From NCBI GenBank assembly GCA_037951105.1, contig JBAMJV010003033.1, positions 124,001-188,000 of the forward strand: DNA of 64,000 nt, given 5' to 3'. The notes below the pieces were generated by a model that made no database searches, was not told the origin of the DNA, and saw only the letters and a program-made list of their open reading frames with translations. Source of the DNA: Echinarachnius parma. Taxonomy: Eukaryota > Echinodermata > Echinoidea > Clypeasteroida > Echinarachniidae. The first letter of the stretch is position 1. The number at the start of each line of letters is the position of its first letter. Of this stretch, positions 48,905 through 60,576 are shown one piece after another. Made by a program: the position numbers and the translations under genes.

Positions 48905-50351
48905 ATAAACCCCTCAAAAAAAGTTCGGAAACTCAAGTTTGATCGATCATATCTCTCGTATTTTTTAATAAGCATATTCGAAATTGGTGTCACAGTAAAG
49001 CCTCATTATATACCTTTCAAACGGTGCATTATGTGTAGTGATTATGCAATTGGGGCGATTGCAGTAGCCCAGAGAATAGGGGGAGGCAGGAAGTGAAATG
49101 TCGCAAAATGGCCCTAATTAATTTAATTTACGAGTGCATGACTGTGTTGACCAGTTTTCTAAAGGTTAACATTCTATTGAATACTGCCACCCTTTCCATT
49201 CATCAAAATTGTTGAATTTGATACCATTTTATGTTTAATTATCTCTTCATTACGATGGCATATTAATCGTAATGATTATACAAATGGGGTGTGTGCAGCG
49301 AACCGGAATATGGAGATGGGTCGAGTGTGAAATCAGACAAAAAGACATGGAGTTGACAAAAAATCAGAGCGTTGCATTTTTGTCGAGCTTTTGGGAGGAT
49401 TTGTTAGCATTTCAAATAAAATATTCATGATCAAATTTGATATCAACGGAAAGCCCAACAACTCTTCTGTATGAAAATGTGAAATTTATAATGATTTTTG
49501 TAAAGGGCGGCTGCAGGGAGATGAATGTGGGGGAGCCTCAAAAGTGACCCATTTCAAAATGCTCTGATTTGGTGTCGGTATCTTTTACCATTGTGTAGAG
49601 GATGTAATGCGACTTGAATGAGTTGGCCATGAATGAGAAGAATTCAATTGAAAACGCATGAATAGTGACTCAGTTGTGCCTTGAAATCAGAGCGTTTCAA
49701 AATGGGTCACTTTTGAGGCTCCCCCACATTTATCTCCCTGCAGCCGCCCTTTGCTAAAATCATTATAAATTTCACATTTTCATACAGAAGAGTTGTTGGG
49801 CTTTCCGTTGATATCAATTTAAATCATGAATATTTTATTTGAAATGCTAAAAAATCCTCCCAAAAGCTCGAAAAAAATGCAACACTCTGATTTTTTTTGT
49901 CAACTCCATATCTTTTTGTCTGATTTCACACTCGACCCATCTCCATATTCCGGTTCGCTGCACACACCCCATTTGCATAATCCTTACGATTAATATGCCA
50001 TCGTAATGAAGAGATAATTTCCATTAAAAAAGTATAAAATTCAACAATTTTGATGAATGGAAAGGGTGGCAGTATTCAATAGAATGTTAACCTTTAGAAA
50101 ACTGGTCAACACAGTCATGCACTCGTAAATTAAATGAATTAGGGCCATTTTGCGACATTTCACTTCCTGCCTCCCCCTATTCTCTGGGCTACTGCAATCG
50201 CCCCAATTGCATAATCACTACACATAATGCACCGTTTGAAAGGTATATAATGAGGCTTTATTGTGTCACCGATTTCGAGTATTCTTATTAAAAAATACGA
50301 GAGATATGATCGATCAAACTTGAGTTTCTGAACTTTTTTTGAGGGGTTTAT
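48905..50351. mobile_element. 1.45-kb fold-back element (near-palindrome)
   Basis: ATAAACCCCTCAAAAAAAG at 48905 pairs with its complement ending at 50351. Pairing continues inward with few mismatches to about 49570 and 49684, leaving arms of about 666 bp and a loop of about 113 bp. No transposase or other long frame; the 76-codon frame at 48866-49096 mostly overlaps the arm. The element sits within a tandem repeat region whose units continue on both sides, so it is an insertion. Confidence 0.9.
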
Positions 50352-50359
50352 GTACAGTA

Positions 50360-51200
50360 TATATTATTGTTTTCTCTGTATTAACGCCATGTGCAAAATC
50401 AGTTCATATTTACTGTAAACATCTTGAAAACATGAGTTAAATTACCATCAATTCCTTATTTTTGTCATCCCAATCTTCATTTAATTTTCCTCAAAACATT
50501 CATTTCATGACCTTTAAAAGCTTTTAATGCTAACTTCTTAACAATCCATCCAAGTATCTGTGTATATATTTTTTACGGTAAACATTTTGAAAAGTGTGAG
50601 TTTAATTACCATCAATACCTCATTTTCTTGAACCTATTCATCAATATTCATAAAAACATATTTCTTTGCTTACTTGGTAATCCATGCATTCTGGCTTGTT
50701 ATATGCTCTGTTATATGTGTATTCTTTTCGTTTTAACTCTTTATTCGCTGCAAATGAATATCACTTGAATTACCATAAATTTCCCATTTTCTTCAACCTA
50801 TATAAATATATTCTTCTAAACCTATTTCTTTCTTTATCGTGATGGCTTACATTGCATACTTCCTCGCCTTTGCATGATGTATTTTACTTTATTTATTTGT
50901 CAATTTTATGTGCTTGATAGAATAATAACTGCAAATTCAAGAACTTGCGAGTTCAAACATTACCATAAATTTCTCATTTTCTTAAACCTGCATTTTATTC
51001 ATTTTCCTTTTATTGCATTTCTTTCTTCAACTTATTAACTTTTGTTGCACATTTCCTTATCCCTTTCCACCCTCTCTGTTCATATTATACTATTCCTCCT
51101 ATGATTCTGTGTAAAATTATTAACTTTTCTTAAAACCCATTTTTATTTATTTTCTTCCCCACTGTATCTTTCATGCAGACCTTCAAAGCTTCAGATAATA
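50360..51200 (+). repeat. Degenerate tandem repeat of about 190 bp
   Basis: At least four units carry AATTACCATCAAT or ATTACCATAAATTTC followed by CATTTTCTTNAACCT. Similar phrases occur just left of the fold-back at 48905, so that element interrupted this array. Confidence 0.65.
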
Positions 51201-51539
51201 ATATCTTTGTAAAATGTTCGATCTCTGTATTATACACAAATTTTCACAGTTTTTGCTGCAGCTAAGCTGATGAAGTGCAAATTCATACTACCATTAATAA
51301 ATGACCTTGCGTAGGTGGATACCTTAAAGGTAATAGACAGGTAACATTATTGGAGGAAGATTGCAAATCATCTCAGAGGTGATTTATCAGTACTTGTATG
51401 CATAGGTCTGATAATACAAAAGCTTTGGTGAAAATATAACGCAGGATTATACAAATATCTAAGGTATTTGATCATATATTTCAAGCTAGCAATTCAACTC
51501 TCAGTCTATTTGTTAGTAGTTAATAAGAAATAGTGTGGA

Positions 51540-51720
51540 TTATTTTTTACTTCATATAAGTAGTATGATTTATCTTTACCTTGCATACGTAATATGAATT
51601 ATTTAAATTGCATAGATATTATGAATTATGATTGCATAATTAGTGTGAACCATTTTAAGTGCATAAATAGTATGAATTATCTTAAGTGCATACATAGTAT
51701 GTATAAAGCTCATTTCTCTA
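51540..51720 (+). repeat. Short tandem repeat of about 33-37 bp
   Basis: Repeated GCATANNTANTATGAATTAT units, about five copies. Confidence 0.65.
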
Positions 51721-52737
51721 ATAAGTAGAAGATGGCTAGAGACTATCTATAAATCAATTTCTGTGCTATATATACATATATATACATATATACACGATTC
51801 TCTGAATAAATGTATATTTATCTTTGCACTTTAAGTGCAAGTAGGGGCCTAATTAGTTGCATCCTGATGCTGCCCCAGCCCTTGGGAACCATACTGATGC
51901 CCCTAGATACTGATTAGACGAGCAGTTAAAGGGAGTTGGTAACTTTGTTGTCATGGGCAAAAACATAAGTCGCTGTATTGGTGAGAAAAGTTAACAGTTT
52001 GATTAATTGTTTTGATTTCCAAAATATCTAGTGAAATGGGGGATTTGCCCAAATCAGCAGAATTGCAAGAAAAGTGCTGTTCTTCCCTGGGGTCCTAAAT
52101 AACACATGAATTTGTTTTGGCTATTAATACAAGCAACAATGAAAATAATATGTGGTTCGGAGGAGCATTTCATTTAACGCTTCCATTATTCCTTGGAGGT
52201 ATTTCCAATACCTCCTTAATTACACAAAATTTTGGATATTTACATGTATATATCTCAATAATTTTCGCCAATACCAGGGTTAGGGTTAGACTCTGTAAGA
52301 CTTTTATTTGCTACAAATGGTAAGAAAATCAGGAAGGATAGGAAGGAAGAAAAGGAAAGAATCAAAGAGAAAAAAAGAAGGAAAGGAATGCGAAAAAAAA
52401 GTGGATTAAAGGTTTGAAGGGTCGGCAGGTTGCAACAAATGGAAGGCTGCTGCATTTTGTTTCTATTATAAAAAAGCTTTAAATGTCAGCAAAAATTGAG
52501 GAGGGGCAGTTCGATGTTTAAAATAGAAACACCATTGTAATTGTGGTTAGAACAAATCTCCCATGGCAGCAGATTTTTTTTTAATTTTTTTTTAGATAAC
52601 ATCAAACAATATACACAAAACTATTTGTCCTTCTAGTTACCTATATATGTCACATGGCTGATAACAGGTGGTATACAAATGATTGAAATGAATCAATTCT
52701 TCTAACAGACTTTCTTGTTGATAATAGTGGCACTGCC

Positions 52738-52850
52738 TTTGAAATCATGATCATGATCATCAACATCACCATCATCATCATCATCTTCATCATCATCATC
52801 ATCATCATCATCATCGTCATAGTCATCATCAATATGTCATCATCAATCGT
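52738..52850 (+). repeat. CAT trinucleotide microsatellite
   Basis: (CATCAT)n with TGATCATGATCATCA at its left edge. The Met-rich frame on the minus strand is an artefact. Confidence 0.9.
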
Positions 52851-54728
52851 TACCACCATCATTATAATGGTTATGCTTTGATATATGAGGATGAAGATGA
52901 CACTCAAAACAGTGATGATAGAAATTTTTCCAAGAGTTAGTGGTTTGTTTGTGGGTAAATGAGGATTGGGATTCATGATTGTAGCAGTGGTGTGGTGAAG
53001 ATGGTAAGTGAAACTATCAAGGAGTTCGGTGACACACTTTTCTGAAGGAAAAGTCTGAATATTTTAGTGACTGTTTGTTCCTGTTTCTCGCCAAATCAAA
53101 GAACAACACCAAATGCTGCCAAAGGCCTCTATTTTAGGTGTCTACAAAAATATACTAAGGGTCTTTATCAATCAAGAAAAGTGCCCGAAGAAAGCTTCGA
53201 CGTTAAATTGCCTAAAGTCAAAGAAAGAGCATCAGCTTTGACGTCTTTCCTGCGAATCTAGTCGCCAGTGCATCCATGGCATATCCATCGCATCACCAGA
53301 AGAAACATCCTGGGGCTGAAATCTGGCTTTGGCAGCTTGCTGACATCCCTAGAGTTGAGTGCCAGGGATAAAAGTGACCACAACATGCTGGTAACGATCT
53401 AGCAGGATGTAGTCCGGGGCTCCCAGAGGAGTAATATCCATACTTTGACTAATCTAAAAATAACCAACTGACACATATCTTGACTTTTACATGGGTTGGC
53501 GTTGTTATAAATATAGTGCAAACATGACCTCTAACTGTGCACAAAAAGTGCTTGGATATGATGACAACTTGTAGAGTAAATTTCTTTTATTCCAAATGTC
53601 ATGGCGTTATTTCTGAGCATGGATTTCCTCTCCCGTAGTTAGGGTGTCCAGACAGATTTCTGTCATCTAATCCAAAGTATTTATTTTTGGTGAGAAATAA
53701 TGGAAGAGCAGTGTCTGATTTCAAACATTCATAAAGTGTAACAAAATCAGGTTTGATAATTCTTTAGAGTTGAGCCTTTTGTCTACTGGTTTTGGCAGCC
53801 CAGACATTTATAAATAAGTTTTTAACTTTCTGCTAACTTGTTCATCACCATTTGATTTTGGGATAACATGTTGAACCAGTCCTGAATTGGTTTAATCAAA
53901 TATGGTAAATATGGTCCATTCTGGACCAATATGAGATTGGTCAACATTATTAACCTGTTCCCTGCTAGATTTTGCCCTCCCCATAGAGTTAATACAGGAC
54001 CCAGTAGGTGATGGGCAAAGTTTGTTTTTTTCTGGACAGTTTAAGTTATAATTTATTAAAATATATTATTCAAGAAATGTATAGTTTTGTTTTGGAACCG
54101 GTCTGGAACAGGGTAATCATTTGGTAAAGGATCATTCTGGATTCATTTTTAGATCAGGCTAAATTATTTACGTGTATGTCTGGTCAGTTTTAAAGAAAGT
54201 GTTGATTTGAATATTATTTTAGAACAGTACCATGTATGATTTTTGTCTTTAAAATTATAAAGACTGAACATATTTCAGACTTATGCTTGCAAAATAAATA
54301 TATAATTCAACAATTTTCCTCTAATAGTTTTGGTATGAATGCAATTTAATTTGCAAGTCTAATAGAATTTCCTCTTTTTTGAGTTCCAGTAAAACTTTTT
54401 GGGGTAGAAAAGTTGAACACCCAATCTGCAGTCTGCAAAATTTTCTTTTAGAAAAAAAAAACTGCCATTTTGAACTTTTGAAGATTCTTAGAAGTGAAAC
54501 ATGTTTCATATTGCAGTGGGACCAACTTGATCTTGTCTTTATCACTTCTATTTCTGGAGCTTGTCTTTTTACTCCCATTTTTATCCTTGTCAACTATTCC
54601 TGGACTTTCCCCCCCATACAGCCATCAGAATACATCTACATGTACCAGTGCATACATGAGCTTTCATGCTGTAATGCCTGTTTTGTTAAGATTCATTCTT
54701 TTTCTACATACACTACGAAATATTTTTG

Positions 54729-54860
54729 TAAAAGTTATGTTGAAATGCATAAAATGTTGATTCAAATCATATATATTTTCTAATTATCAAAGAGATTTTT
54801 TGATTTTAGAAAATATATATGATTTGAATCAACATTTTATGCATTTCAACATAACTTTTA
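54729..54860. repeat. Perfect 55-bp inverted repeat (hairpin)
   Basis: Arms 54729-54783 and 54806-54860 are exact reverse complements, starting TAAAAGTTATGTTGAAATG, with a 22-base loop. No target duplication or relatives were seen in the window. Confidence 0.95.
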
Positions 54861-55349
54861 TAAAACTGTTTCAAGACACTAATGGCTTTCCATAATAGTT
54901 AAGACCATCTTAGTGCTAAGATCAACTTAGGATCTTTGTGAAACACCCCCCAGGACTGGTCCCCAAAATACTCTGGGGTCTGCAGACAAATGTGTATTGT
55001 AGACATGAATTAGTTCAAGTTTAGTGAAACGTATTCAACTGTAAAGTGGAAAGTAATCTTTGCATTAAAAGTGGAACATCTACTCTTATCCTAGTTTTGT
55101 ATTATAGCGCAACTCCTAACAATCCTAAACTAGTTAAAGGTTAGTTCACCAAGCCTGGCCAGCTTTTGAGTGTAAAGCGATCTGTTGCATGAGGAACCTG
55201 TCTGTCCACAAGCGCGTCTAAACCCTGGCCATGTAGTGTAGTGTATCTGCAAATGCCTAATGGATTGTGTCCTGTCCAAGCTAGGGGTGCACTGACTTCC
55301 ACCTTTTGACGTCATTAGGCAAAAGGTTAGCTCTTTTCAAAGCTCCTTC

Positions 55350-55486
55350 TTAAAGGGATCTACATGTAGTAACATTGGCAAAATCCACAAAACGTAGTTC
55401 AAAGGACTCTGGGTGTTCACAAATACACATTTTATCAACCCTTCTTCAGTTTTGAGGCATGTAAACAAAGTAACAATATCCCTTTG
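55350..55486. mobile_element. TTAA MITE family B, internally deleted copy
   Basis: It begins TTAAAGGGATCTACATGTAG. The right end is CAAAGTAACAATATCCCTTT with its TTAA lost. The copy has shrunk to about 137 bp. Confidence 0.65.
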
Positions 55487-55679
55487 TAGGGATAGTTTAT
55501 CTTCATGATTCTTTCAGTCGTTTTTAAACTGATTTTTTTCCTCTGATTATTTTTGAAGCTTATTTCATCTTCAGATGTACAATGTATAAGCTTGATTTAC
55601 ACAAATTATTACTATTTGGTTAATTTGATCTGTCGACATTCTGGATAGCAAATACACTCTCATTATATTCTAGTTATGA

Positions 55680-56010
55680 TAATCTACACAGTATTGAATT
55701 AATGATGAAATTAGTACAGTCATGAAATATGCCAAATGCCGGAGAACTTTTTGATAATTGTTAAAATGTTCTCTTTATTGGAAGGCATTTTGTCCCTTTA
55801 ATTCTTGCAGTAATATTGATAATCTAACACAGAATGGATTGTAGTATTTAGTAGTAGTTGAGCCAGGAAATATGTCATATGTCACAAAACTTTGTGATAA
55901 TTGTTTCAACTTTCCATTTTCTTGTTGCTATTTTTTAAACACAGTATTTCATCAGTGGAGCAAGGAAATATGTCATATGTCAGAGAACTTTTGAATGATC
56001 TTTTAACTTC
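55680..56010 (+). repeat. Degenerate tandem repeat of about 100-130 bp
   Basis: GGAAATATGTCATATGTCA and ACTTTNTGATAATTGTT recur three times. Confidence 0.6.
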
Positions 56011-56149
56011 AATACAAACTGTTTGTTAGTTGACATTTTAATTTATTTGCCGTTAGCCTTTTGTGATGACCACTTCCCCGGGGCTCTATTAAACATTGAC
56101 ACCGCATCCCACTTCCCATCTCTGCTAGTAACTTGAAACTCTCCCAACG

Positions 56150-56800
56150 TTTTTCAATCCAGTCCGTATGCAAATGATGACAATCATATGTCATCGTGTC
56201 AACTAGGGAATTGCGCATCATATTTGGGTGGAGACTCGATATCAAAAACACAATTAGCTTCCTCATCATCACCCAGGATTATGATGTCATGATGTTGATT
56301 GTGATGGAATTAAGTGCAATTTTCATGATATTTGATGAAGCCTTTCATCAGATTTTCATTATGTGTGGTTAATTAGATTCTTATGTCATCACATCAACAT
56401 GGGAATTGCATATCACATATGGGTGGGGACTTGATATCAAGTACAATTACAATTCATCATTATCATCCTGGGCCCATATTCATGAAAGCCCTCTAGCTAA
56501 GTTTCATGCTAAGTCTATTGCTGATGATGTGGCTTAAGTATCAAACACATGATCTTTTAGTTGCTAACTATAGAGTTCGCTTAGTGGGTACCCAAGGCTA
56601 AACCAGCTAAGACTAGTTGGGAACTAAGTAACTGTAAGTGGCTCACTAAACTGTAGACTTGGAGACTTGATATATCAAAAACACAATTAGCTTCATCATC
56701 ATCTTCCATGTTAATCATGTCATGATGTAGATTGTGACAGAATTATCCAAAATGTTCATGATATATTGTGTAACCTTTCATATGATTGGCCTGATTTTGG
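56150..56800 (+). repeat. Degenerate repeated block
   Basis: GACTNGATATCAAAAACACA, GCTTCATCATCATC, TCATGATGTNGATTGTGA and TTCATGATAT occur in the same order near 56170-56340 and 56660-56790, with a partial unit near 56400-56470. Confidence 0.6.
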
Positions 56801-56989
56801 TCATCGTCGTGTGGATGTGATTTGGAGGATTTTCAGGACTTCCTTTATTTGACCTTTTATAACATTTGATGACTTCCAATACACCCGTTTTGTAGCAAAG
56901 GGTTATGTGGAAACTTGGTTGTGTTCCTGTATAAGATTATTTCCATATAAAATGTTGATGCTCAGACATGTGATACTGTGTTAAATGCA

Positions 56990-57640
56990 AAATCGCTTAT
57001 TTTCCCTTGACATTTTGATTACAAGCATGAATGATGTATGCTTTTAAAGTTATAGTTGCAAATTCATGCAATTTGATACCATGCACAGATTTAATTAGTA
57101 TTGCAGTTCCCAACAGTCATGTTATTCCCTTATCTGTGCAATATTGATCTATTTTAATGGTTTATTTCCACATAATGCAGATACGCGTGCATACATTATG
57201 TGAATTCAAAATGGCTATAATTCTCCCTTGACAGTACTAGTATGAATGATGTATGCTGTCAATATATACTTGCACATTCATGCAATTTGATTACATCATG
57301 CGCAAGTTTCATGAATATTGCAGTCCCAATATGTTACCCCCTTATCTTTGCAATATTTATCTATTTTAATGGTTTATTTCCACGTAATGCTGATACTGCT
57401 GATAATGTATGCATGCATTATTTAATGTGCTGAATGCAAAATGGCTATAATTTTCGCTTGACATTTTCATTACTGATGGATGCATTATGCAGTTTGTAAG
57501 CTTCATGGTTCATGCCAAGTTTTCATGAATAGTGATTGACATCCACTATGCCATCCATCAACTATGTTAGTTACATGTATGTTACTCAGTTATCTTTGAA
57601 ATATTTATCTATTTTAAATGGGTTATATGATATAAATTCA
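56990..57640 (+). repeat. Tandem repeat of about 215 bp, three units
   Basis: Each unit carries AATGGCTATAATT or AATCGCTTATTTT followed by TTGACA, a GATGTATGC step, TTCATGCAATTTGAT, and TATCTATTTTAATGGTTTAT or variants. The third unit is the most diverged. Confidence 0.75.
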
Positions 57641-57857
57641 TTATGGACTTAGTATTTATAAACTTTTCTTTTAAAACTGTCACTGTATCATAACAAGTAT
57701 GTAAACATATTTCTGCAAAGAATACTTGTATTATTCATGAAGGCACGTGGAATAGTATTAGCAGAAAACGTGACTGGATTAGAAGGAAAAGTTATGATGC
57801 TAAATGAGGATACTATCTATTATAAAACACCTGCGTGCCTCACACAAACCAACACAT

Positions 57858-58035
57858 GCACACACACACACACACACACGCACACACTCCAACACACTCT
57901 TTCCCCCCCTCGCCCCTCCCCTTTTCCCCTCTCACCCCTCCCCTTCTTCCCCTCTTTCCTCTTCTCCCTCTTTTCTCACCCCCTCTCCCACCAAAGACTT
58001 GCTGGTAGGTCTATGCTCCCCCTCTCTCCCCCTCT
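57858..58035 (+). repeat. CA microsatellite followed by a pyrimidine-rich tract
   Basis: (CA)n at about 57858-57888, then about 140 bp almost entirely of C and T (CCCCTCCCC, CTCTCCC). The frames across it are compositional artefacts. Confidence 0.85.
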
Positions 58036-59878
58036 CTCTTTATAGTACACAAGTCCTATTCACTTCCGTCCTCGCTCCCGTACCCCCTGATATTAATCTA
58101 GGGGTGCATAGTTGCTACTCATCACTTGGCCGTCAACCCCAAGTGCTACCTACATTGACGTCATAGTTTAGAACAAGGCGAGCCAAGTTTAGAGAGGGGC
58201 TTGTCTCTGATGACCAAAAGACAAACAATTCTGTGCATAAACTTTAAAAGTATTAAAAGCAGTGCAGTTATCTGATTCAAACGCGCCTCCGACATCACAC
58301 GTTTGTAATGGCAACACCTGTCATTGATTCTCGTTATTTCTGTGACAATAAAGAGAAAATAATTTTACGGATTGCGTTTTGTTTTGTTTTAACAAGAGAT
58401 AATTATATACATATTTATGGAAAGACTTCTGATCAACAGATTACTTGGTTGCTGCAAATAGACTGGGATATCTTTTTTTGCTTCGTTTTTGACAACACTT
58501 TTTTTTTTAATTCGGAAAAGAGATCTGAATAAGAAGCGCTTTTCCACTATGCTAAGCCTAAAGCTCTTAGGTTATTTTAATCCATGGGTCAAATTTAACA
58601 CAGTTTGTATACTAAATTAAGTCTGCCAGTAAATTTAGTTCACTAAAAATTACACGTATCATTTGACACAATTTAACACTGGGATACATTCAACCCAACT
58701 GCTGTTGAGAACTTGGGTCTAAAAGTTTACGCTAAATATCCACACTATGGTGTGTTTGATTTGATGCAAATGAAAAGAAATGAGGAAGGATAAATGTAAT
58801 AAGACCATTCAAACTTTGAATTATAGTTCTTGCCTTTTTGCAAACTAAGAACTAAATACATTTTCTGTTCTATGAAATGTGAAAGTTTGAAACGCTCAGT
58901 GGAATTATTAAAAATCCCATTTGATGAAAATTATTAAAAGTTTAAATTTTGTTTATATCCCATTTTGCCCCGTGTGTGATAATTTGTTTGTCTTTGCTGC
59001 TGCTTCTTTATCCATACAATTACTTAAAAGCTTTACTGCTTAGGCTTATTTCAAATACTATAAATCTTTAATTTCATATCGATTCATCAATGCCTGTCCA
59101 CTTATTTAACCCGTTCCCTACTAGATTTGCCATACCCGTAGAATTAATACATGGCCCACCAGGTTCCCGCAAGTAACTGGTTACAATATATTTTTTCTTA
59201 CAGTTCACCATTTTAGAATAGTTAGATATTGCATTTCATTTGAAATATCTTTGAATTAAAAAAAAGAAGAATAAAGAGACAATTTAGGTTCACAATATTC
59301 TAGCACATACATGTAACCCCACCCTGTATATCTCTTAAGTTGTACATGGTTTTAGCGATGAAGATACTGAAAACAACAACTTCGTAGCCATTTATTCTGA
59401 TGTGCAGCTTAGGCTAACATTCTGGGATATGGTATTGAATCAGTAAAAATAGATACAAAATAAAGCATATAAATGTTTCAGTAAAATTTGTTTTTTAAAA
59501 CTTGTTATAGTATTTGTTATGTTACAGTTGTTCTGTTCCATGTATGTTCCTACTGGAGTTTGTTTTCAATTAATATTGGTTTTGCAAGTATTTCTACTTA
59601 TGGACAAAGTAGAAGAACCTAACTGATTTTTCAAACAATTTCTTATAAGAACGTGGTAGAGGCCCTCTTTTTCTTAGGAAGAAATGGTAGAGGTTGCCTG
59701 CCGTTATCTTGAACTGAGGAGTGTCTGGAGAAGGAATGAAGGGTGCGACACACTTGGCAGAAGATGTATGGCGTGCTTTTGTGAAGACCACAGAAGTGCT
59801 CTACACCACCACCTCATGGTGTTGAACTAGTTATAATAAATTCTTTTTTGTTTTTTTTATGTTTTTATTTTGCTACAG

Positions 59879-59932
59879 GTCACTTGAATGCTGATGAATA
59901 TGGGACGATTTGAAGAAATTCTGCTCTAGGGC
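59879..59932 (+). pseudogene. Decayed duplicate of shared exon 3
   Basis: After an intact-looking acceptor (TTTTATTTTGCTACAG) the DNA follows the first 54 bases of exon 3: GAATATGGGACGATT is exact, and the flanks show about one change in four bases. Relative to the real exon one C is lost after ACGATT, which brings TGA in frame at once. Homology fades after CTCTAGG. It lies 116 bp upstream of the true exon and the preceding intron also matches, so this is a partial tandem duplication of acceptor plus exon start. It cannot encode a working kinase segment, but its acceptor could still compete in splicing. Confidence 0.85.
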
Positions 59933-59994
59933 ATCAGTCAGTTGCCTATTGCTAGATTTAATAAGATTTTCTTTGTTTAAATATTTTGCTGCAG

Positions 59995-60135
59995 GTAACT
60001 TCAAGGCGGGTGAATATGGGACGATTCTGAAGAAGTTCTGCCCCAAGGAGGAGGAGGCCCTCCGAGCGCTGATGTGTGACGTCTTGAGGCCGTACATCCC
60101 GGAGTACAAGGGAATCGTGGAGAGAAATTCAGAGA
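59995..60135 (+). CDS. IP3K: IP3 3-kinase, shared exon 3 (N-lobe)
   Basis: It encodes NFKAGEYGTILKKFC, then EEEALRALMCDVLRPYIPEY and KGIVERNSE. This matches the N-lobe of IP3 3-kinases, where the lysines of FK and ILK-type strands contact ATP phosphates (family knowledge). The first two bases complete the Gly codon begun in exon 2. The acceptor is ATTTTGCTGCAG|GT. The exon ends after the first base of an Arg codon, at AGA|GTATCC, a weak donor, followed by an intron of only 342 bp. The exon is 141 nt. It is GC-richer than the surrounding intron. Identification is firm; only the exact donor is slightly uncertain, but the next exon restores the frame perfectly. Confidence 0.95.
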
Positions 60136-60296
60136 GTATCCTTTTTACATGGAAATATTGAACATGAATAGACAGTTGCTGGAGCAGGTTTGACTGAACA
60201 TTTGAAGTATTTTTTTTAATACTGTTTAATCCAATTGGAATGCTCTTAATTATTCTCAAGATAAAAGTGTGGAAATGTAGGTTATATATAGTTGTT

Positions 60297-60492
60297 CTGT
60301 ATTTGTTCAAATGCAATTGTAATTTGTATTCCTTGTTGAGAAAGTTTTATTGCGCAAAAGACGTTCAAATGCGATTATAATGTGTATTGTTTAGCCAAGA
60401 ATGTGTTGTCTTTGCAGAAAGTGTTAAAACACAATTATTCATTTGTATTCCTTAACCAAGACCTTTTACTTGCGCAGGATATGTTCAAATGC
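60297..60492 (+). repeat. 60-bp tandem repeat running into exon 4
   Basis: GTTCAAATGC recurs at 60305, 60363 and 60483, with a diverged GTTAAAACAC at 60423, giving periods of about 58-60 bp. TTGCGCA occurs before the second copy and at the real acceptor, and CTTTGCAG, a decoy acceptor, lies before the third. The last unit overlaps the first bases of exon 4. Confidence 0.7.
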
Positions 60493-60550
60493 AAGACCTA
60501 CTCGGAGAATTTGATAACCCTTCTGTCATGGACTGTAAAATGGGAACAAG
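60478..60550 (+). CDS. IP3K: IP3 3-kinase, shared exon 4 (catalytic signature)
   Basis: With the base carried from exon 3 it encodes RYVQMQDLLGEFDN followed by PSVMDCKMG, an exact match to PxxxDxKxG, the signature of the inositol polyphosphate kinase superfamily. The Asp and Lys of this motif are essential for catalysis in studied members. The acceptor is TTACTTGCGCAG|GA; the donor is AAG|GTAAGA, leaving two bases of an Arg codon. The exon is 73 nt. The MDCKMG form, rather than the variants of IPMK or IP6K, supports the IP3 3-kinase branch, as do the neighbouring exons. Confidence 0.96.
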
Positions 60551-60576
60551 GTAAGAATCTAGTAGTATTCCTCTTT

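Larger units (their letters stand above)
46998..59994 (+). other. Intron between shared exons 2 and 3
   Basis: Thirteen kilobases made mostly of degenerate tandem repeat blocks (about 47260-48300, 50360-51200, 51540-51720, 55680-57640), a 1.45-kb inverted repeat (48905-50351), a 55-bp perfect hairpin (54729-54860), simple repeats and a decayed exon copy (59879-59932). A short stretch near 53067-53431 is less AT-rich and has a 64-codon frame with no recognisable domain. No conserved exon was found. Confidence 0.65.

Noticed and set aside
52650-52976. Met-rich 108-codon minus-strand frame
   Set aside because: It is produced by the CAT trinucleotide repeat.
59594-59791. 65-codon minus-strand frame near kinase exon 3
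   Set aside because: The DNA is somewhat less AT-rich, but no acceptor, poly(A) signal or recognisable family supports it.
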